Below, one piece after another: positions 46,301-56,524 of a DNA stretch of 64,000 nucleotides (position 1 is the first letter of the stretch; the number at the start of each line of letters is the position of its first letter). A program made the translations under genes and the position numbers. This stretch comes from Heliopora coerulea (Eukaryota; Cnidaria; Anthozoa; Scleralcyonacea; Helioporidae), in the NCBI GenBank assembly GCA_030142905.1, contig JASJOG010000166.1, forward strand, positions 682,001 to 746,000. Direction: 5' to 3'. Below the pieces are notes generated by a model. That model did no database searches. It was not told the DNA's origin and saw only the letters and a program-made list of their open reading frames with translations.

Positions 46301-47517
46301 AATAAATGGACCACTCTTATATACAACAGATTTGTGGCAAATAATCTGAAAGTGAATCTATATGGTGATATTAACCATTGTGATCCTGTTGAGGGCAGCA
46401 GTAGATTGGAGATGTGTGCTAATACTGTTGAACTGAAATACATAGAAGGGAGCTCTAGATATGACAAGAAAACTTATGATATGCTTTCCAAATTCCTTTC
46501 GACCGTTCGATTGGACCATAAATTGGCCTGCTATGGGGACAGTTACGTCAATATATGCTACTTCAACAGTACTAGGAAAGGAGATCAATATAATGTGTTC
46601 AGAAGCATTTTGCGAAGGTAAAAGTCACTAAGTTGTGGACTTCATTTATAATGGAGCAAAAGAAATATATAAAGTCTGTGCAGGTACTCCTGTGATATGT
46701 ATTGATAACATGAAGGACCATTCTAAGTACAACTCTCAGCAGTTCACTATTAAAGATATAAACATAAGTGGTGTCACTATAAAGGAAAATGACTAAAAGT
46801 TCTCTATGGACGACTTCAGAAAGAAGTTTAGTCTGGCATTCTGCATTTAAGTATACAAATACCAGGGAGCAGAGATAAACGAACACTATAATATTTTTGA
46901 TACAGAGGCTATGAACAAGAAACAATTATATACAGCTTTGAGTAGGACAACCAAATTCGAATATATACATGCAGAAAACCTTAAATCAAAATATAATTAT
47001 ACCATTAAGAACAAACATGAAGTAGTATCAACAGGGCACACTGAGTATCAAAAAGGTAAGATTTATAAAATACAATTTGAAGACGGAAGTATATATATCG
47101 GATCCACAATAAAGACGTTAGAAGAGACTAAAAGAACACATTTCTGACCCAAAGAACATTGTATACAAAAACAATGACAAAAACCCTAAAATATCACTAG
47201 TTATAGATTGTCCATGCGAAAATAAACATAAGTTAGAAAAAATAGAAAAGAAACATATAAACGAGTATGCAAAAAACTACGATAGTAGTATTGAACAAAC
47301 GAACCAATGACGAGATCAAAAAAAGCCAGAAATAAAATATAGCTTCAAAATAGAAAAAGAGTCAGATCTGTTAAATAGAATAGAAAAAATGGTAACCATA
47401 AAGGACAACAAAATGAACAAAAAACTAGAAATAGTATATTGCGAAGGTATCTGCAGCAATAGATTTCATGAAACGGAAACAAAAGACTTTGAAACAACAT
47501 CTGTTAACACAATATAA
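43302..47517 (+). pseudogene. Giant replicase region: family-B-polymerase-like palm, SF1 helicase and GIY-YIG nuclease
   Basis: About 1,400 codons. The first ~135 are basic (RTGLKRKVINRPK repeats). From about 43,729 to 45,672 one frame with several stops holds TVRLCFICKDGHCFPI, a motif-A-like ALDIAKDYPSVLL, and motif-B-like AKKLANQFIGYLGTKY. After a frameshift near 45,660 come a possible motif C, GYNPDAVYCDNP, and an SF1 helicase: Walker A ITGGAGCGRTTKL, Walker B VFIDEFSMVP, LYGDINHCDP and, after a gap, YTALSRTT. The end reads GKIYKIQFEDGSIYIGSTIK, a GIY-YIG nuclease start, with its C-terminal half in a shifted frame to TAA 47,515. Stops near 43,996, 44,365, 45,127, 45,199, 46,795 and 46,848. 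The helicase is clear, the polymerase call is moderate. Confidence 0.7.
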
Positions 47518-47784
47518 ATAACCCCATACATCCCATTTCTAGGCATCCTATCAGGTGGAATCACTACCGCCAAACACATTAATGGACACAAATCCAAAGC
47601 ACAGAACCCATCTGATGCCTCCATTTCTGACAACCCTGAAAATTGATTTTTTTCACCATAAGGTTTCCACTTCATGGTCTGCCAATGTTCTTTTTCCCAT
47701 TTTTTTTTAAACTTCAATTTTGGGATTAGATCTTCCAAAACCCTGCTAACTGGGTTTAAGGTCTTCCAAAATTGGGGGACAAAA
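47518..47784. other. Junction between virus-like copies A and B
   Basis: No recognisable gene. It holds near-duplicate phrases (agatcttccaaaa at about 47,728 and ggtcttccaaaa at about 47,760) and an imperfect aaccc/gggtt stem. I found no long inverted terminus of the kind Polintons carry. Confidence 0.5.
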
Positions 47785-47990
47785 TCCCTCGGTTCCTATC
47801 GGTAGTAACAAGTAGCCAATCGTTAAAAAGGTCAGTTCAGGAGTTTACAGATGTTGAGCCAAAAGTTAAGATTAAGTACGATACAATAAACCAGCTTATT
47901 TTTTCTGTTACTGATCAAGATAACAAATTGGTGAACGTAGGCCAGATACTTCTTGAGCTATATATAATGCAGTTTATATTGACGCTATAG
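47785..47990 (+). pseudogene. C-terminal fragment of capsid-associated protein, copy B
   Basis: About 65 codons matching the end of the gene at 38,214-38,882: SSQSLKRSVQEFTDVEPKVK then INQLIFSVTDQDNKLVNVG and LLELYIM. The N-terminal two thirds are missing. Its stop is lost relative to copy A, so the frame runs a few codons into the integrase gene. It precedes integrase exactly as in copy A. Confidence 0.75.
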
Positions 47991-48989
47991 AAAAGGAACA
48001 ACAGCTTGGAGATATTTATTACAACCCAAAATATGGTTTCCAATCTCCTGAACGACTATATCAAAAAGCATTAGAAGATGGCCTGAATGTTAGTAGAAAC
48101 GATGTTAAAGAATGGTTGAAATCGCAAGATACCGATACCAGATATAAGCCAATTATAAGAAAGCATAAATATAGACAAACATTTGTTTTCTACCTTGACG
48201 AACAACTACAGATGGATCTGGTTGATACGGGTGAATATAAAAACCAAAATAAAGGTTACTATTGGATTTTGACAGCTATTGAAATACTTTCTAGATATGC
48301 ATTTGCTATTCCAGTTTATAGAAAGGTTACGACTAATATGACTAAAGCTGTAACAGAACTTCTAAAACAATTTAAAGATCGGTTTGGTAACTATCCCGAG
48401 TTAGTGCAATTTGATGATGGTAAAGAATTCTATAATGTCGGTGTAAAATCGTTGTTACAAAAACATGATATTAAATACTTCTTTACAAACTCCGATAAAA
48501 AAAAGCAGCTATTGTAGAGCGGTTTAATCGAACTTTAAAAACCGCTATGTGGAGGTATTTTTATGCTGAACGAACTTACCAATGGATTGATGGATTAGAC
48601 CAATTGGTGTAAAATTATAATAATACAAAACATAGCGCTATATTAATGAAACCAAATGATGTTTAAAAAAATAATGAAGACGAAGTTAGGAATAGGCTAT
48701 TTGGTCATAGATATGTTAAATTACCAATACCTGAATACAAAGTCAGTGATACAGTAAGAATTTCGAAATATAAGTCAATTTTTACCAAAAGCCATGAAGA
48801 GAATTTCATCGAAGAACTGTTTAAAATGGTGAAAATTATTAGAGGTAATCCAAACGTTTATGAAATAGAAGATCTAGAAGGCGAGAAAGAAAGGTTGGTG
48901 GCATGAAGATGGTTCTTTTGAAATGGTTTGGTTATAATAGCAAATACAATAGTGGGATTCCCGAAAGTGATATACAAAATCTGGAGTAA
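47968..48989 (+). pseudogene. rve integrase with chromodomain, copy B
   Basis: Nearly complete integrase. N-terminal helices (ERLYQKALEDGLNVS) precede MDLVDTGEYKNQNKG (first D), VQFDDGKEFYNVGVKSLL (second D), AIVERFNRTLKTAM (E), VSDTVRISKYKSIFTKS and a short chromodomain-like end with the usual tryptophan changed (YNSKYNSGIPESDI). Lesions: no clear start codon, a frameshift near 48,500, stops near 48,610 and 48,664, and another shift near 48,905. It joins element DNA to the host chromosome in active relatives. Confidence 0.87.
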
Positions 48990-49000
48990 TTTATAAAAAC

Positions 49001-49583
49001 ATGGCAGAAGGCTTTGCTGATTTTGAAATGGAGGAGTTTAACATCGTATCATATCCAGAATGTGATACAACGGATAATACTGAATTGGAAGATCAAATCG
49101 ATAATTTACGTAAGGATATTCTGGAGATGGATGATAAGGACGAAACCGATATAGGTATTTTTAATGAAAAAAATGAATAACTAATATACGCCGAATCGGT
49201 TTTAGAAAATAGAACTAATGACTTGGAAAAATTTAAGGACACGAAATGGATAGATGAGGACAAAAATTATAAACAATCAACTGAAGGAATTAATAGCACA
49301 ATAGTTGGGAACTTGATGATTGTTAAATTCGCATCAGACGTATTCAGAAAAAATGGCACTCTTAGAACTGATAAAACACGTCGCCACGTACAAATGGATT
49401 ATGTTAAATTAACAAGATCTTTAATGATTAATTTTGAGACACGTTCTCTGACTAAATTTATTAAATACACAAGCTTTCGACTACCTAACTGTAGTGCTTC
49501 GACAGGCAAGAGTGAACTAAATTAATGGCATGCAGATATTGATAGGTGCGTGTTGAATTGTGAAACTATGTGGCAGGAAGTAA
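49001..49583 (+). pseudogene. Unknown protein after integrase, copy B, cut by a PLE
   Basis: One frame from ATG 49,001 with TAA at 49,178 and at 49,523. It begins acidic (DFEMEEFNIVSYPECDTTDN), has a heptad-like LEDQIDNLRKDILEMDD, and later reads VGNLMIVKFASDVFRKNG and SLTKFIKYTSFRLP. At 49,584 a PLE fragment begins. The same position in copy A is held by a coiled-coil gene (35,274). It may be a virion protein; function unknown. An AT-rich stretch (agtaatttataaaaac) precedes the start. Confidence 0.5.
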
Positions 49584-50095
49584 TTAGCAAATACAATGCT
49601 TGTTAACAAGAAAAGCGTATTGTCTGGGAAGCGGCTTGGAGTTATTAACAGAATTTACTATTAAAGACGTAGGCCAAGATTCTAATGTTTTTCGTGTCCG
49701 GTAGTTACCACTATCAATTAGTTTGCCATTAGCGAAGTCGATATTGTGGTTATTTTCCAATGCATGGTTAGCTATGTTTGAACCTTTTCTATAGTTTTTA
49801 ACGTTCCGAATATGTTCCTGTTTTTGTGTTTCAAATGATCTTCCTGTTTCACCAACGTATGACCACGAGCAGTCCAAACAAGGTATGTTGTAGACAAGTG
49901 AAACAATTAGAAAACTACTCTCACATTTCGGCAGTACTCAGACCTTTCCGATTATTTCACTTCGATTTCCACACTGCCTACGCAGCACTCCATTTTTATT
50001 TCATGATATTGTGGACAACATTGGTTCGTTGTTCAGGTGGAACTTGGTATTTGGGAGAAGGAAAAGTTTGTTGTAGCGTTTGTAGTGGTTTAGTA
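49584..50095 (-). mobile_element. Penelope-like element fragment: GIY-YIG endonuclease end
   Basis: The minus frame 49,895-49,584 reads NIPCLDCSWSYVGETGRSFE, then QEHIRNVKNYRKGSN, IANHALENNHNIDF and RKTLESWPT. This is the PLE GIY-YIG domain with its CxxC insert and the H and E residues. Upstream (to about 50,095) is the linker reading PPEQRTNVVHNI. The fragment sits between two virus-like genes. Confidence 0.85.
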
Positions 50096-50103
50096 GTTCT
50101 TTA

Positions 50104-50696
50104 ATGTCATTTATAGAATCAAAAAACGAAATTCGACCTCTTCCTAACAATGAAGAAACACATATTATTCCAAAGAATATTACATACGCTAGAGGGGAGA
50201 ATATAATGGACGGGTTCCGTACTTTTATATCGTTCAAAGGTGTTCAAATAATAGATTTAAATACCAGATACATGAAGCTGAAGAAAACCAATCAGGAAAC
50301 TCAAGAAGCTAATGAATGCAATGAATTAATCAAAATAATTGTTTAATAAAGCTGAAAAAACAATTAGCAAGATATCAGATGAGACAAAATAAAGCCCCCA
50401 AAAATACGTGAACTCATTAATAAAATACCGCTTGAATATTCAGATATGAGTTTCAACTAAATTTCAGAGACGGTTGTGGAGAAATCAACGATTTATAAAC
50501 CAATAGATGTATTGATATTCTAAGAAATGAATTGAAAAACATAGAAATAGATGAAAATGATGGTTTAAAAGATGATAAATCTCTACCATCTATGCCTCAC
50601 TATCTAATGGAAGAAATGGCTGAAGAGTCTATAGATAGGATACATGAGCGGTTGCATGAGAAAGCTGGTCAAAATAAAAGCTTTAAGAGATACTGA
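50104..50696 (+). pseudogene. Unknown helical protein(s) of copy B
   Basis: An open frame 50,104-50,345 (ESKNEIRPLPNNEETHIIP, then NIMDGFRTFISFKGVQIIDL) is followed, through stops and shifts, by a second helical stretch at about 50,510-50,696 (RNELKNIEIDENDGLKDDKS, EEMAEESIDRIHERLHEK). It may be one gene or two. It sits where copy A has the genes before the fibre, but I see no clear similarity. Function unknown. Confidence 0.4.
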
Positions 50697-50723
50697 TGAA
50701 TGAAAAAAACGTTGTATAAAATA

Positions 50724-51183
50724 ATGTCTGATACATGTGAACTAAAAGCTGACTACATCAGGGTAACTGAAAACTGATGAAGAACCACAATATTCAGAAT
50801 CTCAAGATATAATCCGAAATGTGGTAGAAGATAATGAAAATATTCAAGACTTATCAAGACTAGAGCGTTTCAAAGAATGGGTGAAGAAAAAAGAAATACC
50901 CCTGGCTGGTGTGACAATTGGGATAGCAGGCATTATCACCTCCGTTTCGTTATCAGCAGGAAATCCTATTAAAAAAGGTGCTAAGGCACCTGGTAACCTA
51001 GCAAAAATAATATATAATCTGGGAAAGAAGTTATCATCACTTTTAATATCACTTTTTAATATGCTAGCAACAGTTGTTTTTTGGGGTGCTAAAGGTTTAA
51101 CATGACTTGCTTCTAATCTTTGGGTTTTAGCAATCACTTTTGCTTGGTTTCTATATGACCAATATAAGCAGCCAAGAAAATAG
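50724..51183 (+). pseudogene. Multi-helix membrane protein of the virus-like element, copy B
   Basis: ATG 50,724 follows ttgtataaaataATG. A shift near 50,775 is followed by an open frame: DNENIQDLSRLERFKEWVKK, a first hydrophobic helix GVTIGIAGIITSVSLSAG, a KKGAKAPGNLAKIIYNLGKK amphipathic stretch, a second helix ISLFNMLATVVFWGAKGLT, an in-frame TGA and a third helix NLWVLAITFAWFLYDQY. This looks like the small membrane/minor capsid proteins of adintovirus-like elements. The function assignment is tentative. Confidence 0.55.
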
Positions 51184-51199
51184 AATATATGGTAGTTAT

Positions 51200-51334
51200 A
51201 TGAAACAAAAGATAAGAAACTTTCTTAACAGGCTTAGAAATGTCCTAATTTGTATTAAAAAGGCTAACAGTAATGTTGAAATTGTCTTAAAAGAACTGGA
51301 GGAATACCTTGATGGCTTGAATAAAAGTACTTAG
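51200..51334 (+). CDS. Small helical protein, copy B
   Basis: 44 codons, intact: KQKIRNFLNRLRNVLICIKK then ELEEYLDGLNKST. Counterpart of 41,867-42,037 in copy A. The intact frame in otherwise broken surroundings may simply reflect its small size. Confidence 0.5.
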   Translation: MKQKIRNFLNRLRNVLICIKKANSNVEIVLKELEEYLDGLNKST

Positions 51335-51459
51335 TTAATAATCCAATATACAAACCACCTGATAAAATTGACTTATTAAAAATTATAAGATGATCTATCA
51401 GATGATCTATGAGATAACTGTAAGATGATCTGTAAACAAAATATAAGTTGTGTTATACG

Positions 51460-51780
51460 ATGAGTGAAGAAAAACCTAAGATAAAAATCATTCAGAAAAC
51501 CAAAGATCCTAAACGAGTAGAAGCTCGTAAGAGACTCACTGCCATAAGTAAACAAGCCAAAGAACGAAAAATGCGTGAGAGAATTGAAGAGGAGAAAAAT
51601 GTTGAACAGAATGATGCTAAATACGATTATACATATATTATTGGTGTTAGTGGATTATGGGTTTCATTAGTATGTCGGTATTATACAAGAAAAAGATTTG
51701 ATTTAGAAGAGAAAGAATATAAGGAGGAAGAACAGCGAAACATTCCAAAACAAATCAATAATTTGGATTCATTTGACTAA
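51460..51780 (+). CDS. Small single-pass membrane protein, copy B
   Basis: 106 codons from ATG 51,460, intact. A basic head (KIIQKTKDPKRVEARKRLTA, ISKQAKERKMRERIEEE) precedes a membrane helix (YTYIIGVSGLWVSLVCRYY) and a charged tail. It matches the broken copy A gene at 42,086, which supports both calls. An AT-rich box (aaaatataagttgtgttata) lies directly upstream. Confidence 0.65.
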   Translation: MSEEKPKIKIIQKTKDPKRVEARKRLTAISKQAKERKMRERIEEEKNVEQNDAKYDYTYIIGVSGLWVSLVCRYYTRKRFDLEEKEYKEEEQRNIPKQINNLDSFD

Positions 51781-51784
51781 CGTA

Positions 51785-51806
51785 AAATATATACTATTAT
51801 ATAACA
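51785..51806 (+). promoter_or_regulatory. AT-rich box upstream of small zinc-finger gene
   Basis: Reads aaatatatactattatataaca about 45 bases before ATG 51,851, further than for other genes. Confidence 0.5.
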
Positions 51807-51850
51807 GAAAATATAATAGTTGATAAACCTATTGGAAAAATACAAAATCA

Positions 51851-51961
51851 ATGGATTGTGTAAGGGATAAAATATGGTATTGTATATATTGTTTGAAAGA
51901 GACGTCTTTGGCTTACAAATATTTACACTGTAAAACAAAAAAACATCAAAATAAAATATAA
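51851..51961 (+). CDS. Tiny zinc-finger protein, copy B
   Basis: 36 codons: IWYCIYCLKETSLAYKYLH then CKTKKHQNKI. The C-x2-C and two histidines match the finger at 43,001-43,228. Its TAA (51,959-51,961) lies in the sequence duplicated around the neighbouring LINE. Before that insertion the stop would have overlapped the next ATG as TAATG. Confidence 0.6.
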   Translation: MDCVRDKIWYCIYCLKETSLAYKYLHCKTKKHQNKI

Positions 51962-51962
51962 T

Positions 51963-53341
51963 ATTATTATTATTATTTAAAGTTATTTTAAAACGGTAGC
52001 CCTTCAGCGTAGATAATGCTGGTTTTCAAGGGGCCGTTTCACTCTATACAAAGATATCTATTACTAACTATTTACACATTTCTATTATACTTAAAAAAAT
52101 AAAATACTACAGCTGTTCGAATTTAATATTAATAACATACAAATTTGAAGTATAGATAGATTATATTAAGTTAACCTAATGATAGATTTGTTTCTAAATT
52201 AACATAATGATTTTTGAGTGTATTTTTGAATGAGTATACTGAGAGTTGTTCATACCTGTCAAGGATTACGTGTGGTAGGTCATTCCAAGATATAGCTCCA
52301 CAATATGAGAAACTTTTTCTTAAGTAATTCGTTTTTGGTTTTTTTAAATAAAGTTTTCTATTATTACTTCTCAATTGATGTGAATCATTATGACAAGTGG
52401 TAAAGAAGTCTGATAAGTAACTAAGAGTTACGCCTCTCAACGCCTTGAATGTCATAATATTCTCCCGTTTCCTAAGAATATTTTCTATAGCTTCCCATTG
52501 TAGTTCATCAAAAATTTCTGTTGATCTTATTTCGTAATTAGAACCTGTTATCACTCGAGCGGCTTGCTTTTGTAATTTATATAGTTTATCAATGTGAAGG
52601 AAGTTCCCATCATTCCATACAATCGAACAATAGGTGAAGTGGGGCAGTACAAGTGAATTGAACATATTTAAGAGTGCTTCGTGAGTTACAAACTGTTTTG
52701 CTCTCCTTAAAAGCGTAATGGCTTTAGAAATGTTTTTGCATTGAGCATCATTGTGTTCATTCCACTTTAGATTTTCATCAATAATAACTCCTAAAACTTT
52801 CTTATTTGGTTCCTGTTGTACTGTATGGTTGCCAAGAATTATATTAGGATTACCGGAAAATTGGTTTAATCTCTGTCTGGATCCGATCAACATAAATTCC
52901 GTTTTCTCTTCGTTCAGTGTTAACTTCTTGGCAGTTAGCCATTTATGTACGTTATCTAGATCAATGTTACGTTTGCTCTCAATGTCTGCGGACGACTTTC
53001 CATGACAAGAGAAGTTGGTGTCGTCCGCAAACATTGATGCTAGAGTTTTATCAAGACAATTTGGAAGATCATTAATGTATAAGAGGAAGAGTAACGGACC
53101 AAGATTTGATCCCTGAGGAACACCGCATGTAATTTCTTTAGCCTCCGACAATGCATTCTGATGTACACATACTTGTTTCCTTCCATGAAGATAGGATTGA
53201 AATAGCATTAAAGCAGTTCCTCTGACTCCGTAGCGCCCTAGTTTGGATAAAAGAATTTAGTGGTCTAGAGTGTCGAAAGCTTTTTTAAAATCTAGAAATA
53301 GAATGCCATTTACTAGACCGTTGTCCATATTTATAATGTAC
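51963..53341 (-). mobile_element. 5'-truncated CR1/L2-like LINE inside the virus-like element
   Basis: Flanked by AATATAAT on both sides (51,955-51,962; 53,342-53,349), a good target duplication. The 3' tail is (ATT)n at 51,963. It is the same family as the LINE at 32,969, with about 90 percent similar protein. Confidence 0.9.
52171..53335 (-). pseudogene. LINE reverse transcriptase C-terminal part
   Basis: An open frame of 345 codons (53,208-52,171): LFQSYLHGRKQVCVHQNA, CGVPQGSNLGPLLFLLY, SMFADDTNFS, KKLTLNEEKTEFMLIGS, VLGVIIDENLKWNEH, LVLPHFTYCSIVWND and QAARVITGSNYEIRS. The catalytic FADD is intact. A broken piece upstream to 53,335 (RT fingers) has stops. N-terminal endonuclease is missing through 5' truncation. 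Confidence 0.92.
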
Positions 53342-53347
53342 AATATA

Positions 53348-53795
53348 ATGGAAAAAATATTGAAATATAAATTCAATAATCAACCAGTGTAATAAAACAT
53401 ATGGATGAGATTTGGTTCAGAGCCCAATCTGTTGCAAAATGCTAAGGATATGTTAACACAGATCAAGCAATTAGAAAAAATGTTTTTAAGGATGACATGA
53501 AGACCTACCCTGTCCACCAGACGGGTCAGGTCAGGCGTTTTAAACATATCAAAGAACCAGGTATTTACTCATTTATATTTAGATCTAAGTTAGATTCAGC
53601 CAAAAAATTCAAGTATTGGGTTTTCAAGGAGATTTTAGCCTCAATCAGAAAAACAGGAGGTTATCAACTTCCTAAAAACAATCAAATAATGCTTCTTAAT
53701 GAGAAAGACCTACATTACAAGGTCGTTCATTATATCAGAAAATACCATGAAAACGCCATAATTATTCCAGGTCTAGGCGAGCTACAAACAACAAT
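53348..53795 (+). pseudogene. BRO-N domain part of a BRO-N/nuclease gene, copy B
   Basis: From ATG 53,348; a shift after about 14 codons and a TAA near 53,442 precede an open frame. It reads MDEIWFRAQSVAKC, TDQAIRKNVFKDDMKTYPVH and RFKHIKEPGIYSFIFRSKLD, then SAKKFKYWVFKEILASIRKT. This is a typical BRO-N domain ending in the W-V-x-E-VLP-IRKTG-like helix. The frame continues NAIIIPGLGELQTT until a PLE at 53,796. The rest of the gene resumes at 56,629. BRO-N binds DNA in viruses. Confidence 0.85.
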
Positions 53796-53874
53796 AAAGC
53801 AAATAGTTTGAACCGGGAGAATCGGTACGTGTTAGTGATAGTAGATCTTCCAGGTTACTATAGTCTTGAGAAAG

Positions 53875-53930
53875 ACTGTTGGTGACTGACGTTTCCACGG
53901 CCTCAACGGCGGTCATCTTCAGAGTCAAAA
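53875..53930 (-). ncRNA. Hammerhead-like ribozyme motif, PLE minus copy
   Basis: On the minus strand: CTGAAGA (53,922-53,916), a short stem, GAAA (53,895-53,892), then CGTCAGTC. This matches the hammerhead order CUGANGA, stem II, GAAA, minimal stem III and a GUC cleavage site. PLEs are known to carry such motifs. Stem II here is weaker than in the plus copy. Confidence 0.55.
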
Positions 53931-54131
53931 AGAGTGGTGGAAAACAGTCACCCTATTTATATAACTGGTTCATTACGTCATGTGTGTGGGTGGTTGTGGG
54001 AGGTTGCTGTTTGTGGGTGAGCGTCATTGGCATTGTTAGAATCGTGTACTGTCTAGCAGTTGGTTTGTAAGTTTTGGATAAGCCTTTTGTAAGGTATCGG
54101 TAATTGTTGTGATCGGTTTAGTGGTTCCGGT

Positions 54132-55072
54132 TCAAAGTTGGTAAACCAGATTTCCAGTGTAAGCCGTTGTTTGTAGTTTGTGCTGTTCGTTATGCATGCT
54201 GCCAAAGTAAGGTATCATAGCTGCTGTAGTGGTCCGGTTGCTGGTTTCGTTTATTTCGTTGTCTTTGTAGATGTTGAGTTTTATGAAGTCAGGGTTGTAG
54301 TTGTTCTTATGGAATACGCATCGTAGGTACTCGTTCTCGTTGTGTAAAGCGTCTGGTGAATGAAAGATAAGTTGTGCACGTCTAGTCAGTGTCTTGACAT
54401 AGGCGTAGAGTTTGGGGGGCTCCGGGGCTCGGGCACCCACAGAAAAACGGTCGGGCGGGCTAAGCCCTCTCGGAGAAACTTTAGCCTACTTGTCCGGGAG
54501 CTATGTTTTACCAAAATGTTCTTTTCACTATTTCATGTCTAAATAATGTTAATTACCTGTATTCCTGCTTTCATAAAGAATTTCTTCGTAGGATTTGAAT
54601 GTCAAAACACCCGTACTTCAATGTATCATATTTTGCCTGTTTTTGCCGCTGTTTACTTTTCTTGTCGAGATTAGGGGAGCTTTTGCCGACTACTCTGGAA
54701 GTGTGTATTAGAGGCCCGAGAGATAACCGATGTAACTTAACGTACTTACGTATTGCAAACGCACGATCAGCCATGTTGCCATATTTTCACACAAGAATGA
54801 CAAAATGGTTAGACCAGATCATTGTGCGTAAGCTGATTCATCAGTCATTAGAAGTCTTTAGTCCCTAATCTTCGGCTCAGAAACAAGGTCCAGGATTTTA
54901 AGCACCCCTAAGGAAAAACAAAACTCCACGCCTGTCTCTTGATGGTAGTGAATTTGCGTGAAGTAGGGTTGTAGGATGATTCGCAGAGTAACTTGTCAGT
55001 GTGGATAGGTTTTCTATAAACGGTAGTCCGTAATTCGTCATTGTCATGTTTTACCAAGCAGTCTAGGAAAGG
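54132..55072 (-). pseudogene. PLE copy, minus: reverse-transcriptase end, internally deleted
   Basis: It begins truncated in the RT (reading FPFLDCLVKHDNDELRTTVY then RKPIHTDKLLCESSYNPTS). It is interrupted by a hAT-like insert, resumes at VKTLTRRAQLIFHSPDAL and EYLRCVFHKNNYNPDFI, then skips the endonuclease: AMIPYFGSM joins directly to the extreme C-terminus (TTAYTGNLVYQL). It is inactive. Confidence 0.85.
54398..54934. mobile_element. Short hAT-like non-autonomous element inside PLE
   Basis: 537 bp between TGTCTTGA (54,390-54,397) and TCTCTTGA (54,935-54,942), a 7/8-matching 8-bp duplication. Ends: CATAGGCGTAGAGTTTGGGG at left and, inverted, CAGGCGTGGAGTTTTG at right. Removing it rejoins the PLE reading (TTIK with TLTRRAQL). 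No transposase. Confidence 0.75.
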
Positions 55073-55074
55073 AA

Positions 55075-56340
55075 ATGTTCCTTTCTCTTACTACTACTCA
55101 ACAAAACACGACAACAAAACAACGCAACAAAACACGACACCAACAAAAACACGACGACAACTGGGTCATGAATATTTCCTCTCGCCCTTTACACAAGACT
55201 GAAACACAGGTTCTGTCATACGGACTAAAACACTCCATAACACCGCGACGAATACCGATTAAGGCTATTTTGTCAAGTGTCGAGGTTGCTTTAGCTTACC
55301 AAGTAGAGTTAGCGGAGTCAAGTAAAGACAACATCAATAGTAATGTAGCCTCCACTCTATACAGTCTACCTCAATACGAGACAGCAACCTGACGAGAGAC
55401 AAGCAACGAGCACTTAAACGACTAAAACAAGACGAAGACATTGTCATTCTGCCTGCAGACAAAGGAACGTGCTGGTGAACAACAAACAAACATACAACGA
55501 ACTTAAACGAGACCTCACACCATCACTTCACCGCAGACTCAACGACAAACTCTCATCATTACGCAAGACAAACACCATCAACTTACAGACTTACAAAACA
55601 TTATCCCAAGATCAGCATTTTGAGAAATCCAAGATTTGATTGAAACAAGACGAGAAATGAATTTGTGATGTTTCGATTTATCAATTTCACAAACTTATTT
55701 CTGGTCTTCGGATTATGTTTTGTTTTATATTTTTTAAAATTGTCGGCTGGTATTGGTTTTTACAGACTTACTATCAGCTAAGATCTTCGGTCCCGCGACT
55801 ACCAAAGCTGTTCTGACTACCAAAAATCCATAAGCCGCAGATACCCATGAGACCTATAGCTTTATTCTGTGGGTCTCCAACATACCAACTCTCCAAGTAT
55901 CTCACGACCAACAGCTACGATAGCTACGATAGCTACTACAACAGCTACGATACGTTACGTCAGAGATCATCTCGCGTATCTTACGGCTTTACAACATCCG
56001 TGTTGCACACAAACCGATAACAACTTTACGAAATCTATTCACTAACGTTAAAGACAAAGAACACCCACGTGACAGACAAAGTGCGATCTACAAGATCAAA
56101 TGTGCCGACTGCCAGGCGACATATATTGGTGAAACTGGCAAGAACTTGAACACTAAAAAACTGAACACAAACGAGCAACTAAGAACGGGGATAGAACTGA
56201 CCACATTGCCGAACACCACCGACAAACCAAACAAACATTGACTGGGACTCAGCAGCATGAATAACGTACAGCACAAACTACAAACAACGGTTTACACTGG
56301 AAAGCTGGTTTACCAACTTTGAACCGGAACCACTAAACCG
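55075..56340 (+). pseudogene. PLE copy, plus: N-terminal region and GIY-YIG endonuclease, RT core lost
   Basis: The frame to 55,392 reads WVMNISSRPLHKTETQVLSY then ITPRRIPIKAILSSVEVAL, the PLE N-terminal region. In other frames follow DIVILPADKG (55,437-55,466) and, after foreign sequence at about 55,606-55,770, a scrap of early RT (FILWVSNIPTLQVS in a wrong frame). The RT catalytic core is absent. It resumes near 56,060 with IKCADCQATYIGETGKNLN, HIAEHHRQT in pieces, ending near LVYQL. Strongly degraded. Confidence 0.82.
55606..55770. repeat. Short dispersed repeat module (shared with 63,450-63,590)
   Basis: Its first part (agatcagcattttgagaaat onwards) is the reverse complement of 63,463-63,523. 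The second part (cggattatgttttgttttat, aaattgtcggctggtattgg) matches 63,529-63,582 in direct orientation. The same two modules are thus joined in different relative orientation at the two sites. Confidence 0.75.
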
Positions 56341-56524
56341 ATCACAACAATTACTGATACCTTACAAAATGCTTATCCAAAACTTAAGACAAACGGCTAG
56401 ACAATACGCGACTCTAACAATGCCAATGACGCTCACCTACAAGCAGCAACCTCCCACAACCACCCACACACATGACGTAATGAACCAGTTATATAAATAG
56501 GTTGACTTTTCCGACTACTCTTTT

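Noticed and set aside
38882..47517. Alternative genetic code (TGA read as Trp) in the virus-like element
   Set aside because: Several in-frame stops are TGA at plausible Trp positions, but TAA and TAG stops and frameshifts are equally common, and LINE and Tc1 genes show the same lesions. Ordinary decay explains it.
47466..47738. 90-codon minus-strand frame at the copy A/B junction
   Set aside because: It overlaps the replicase end on the other strand and has no recognisable domain or AT-rich start box.
35651..48989. Retrovirus or Ty3 element
   Set aside because: The integrase is of rve-chromodomain type, but no gag, protease, reverse transcriptase or LTR accompanies it; capsid, fibre and replicase genes point to a DNA-virus-like element.
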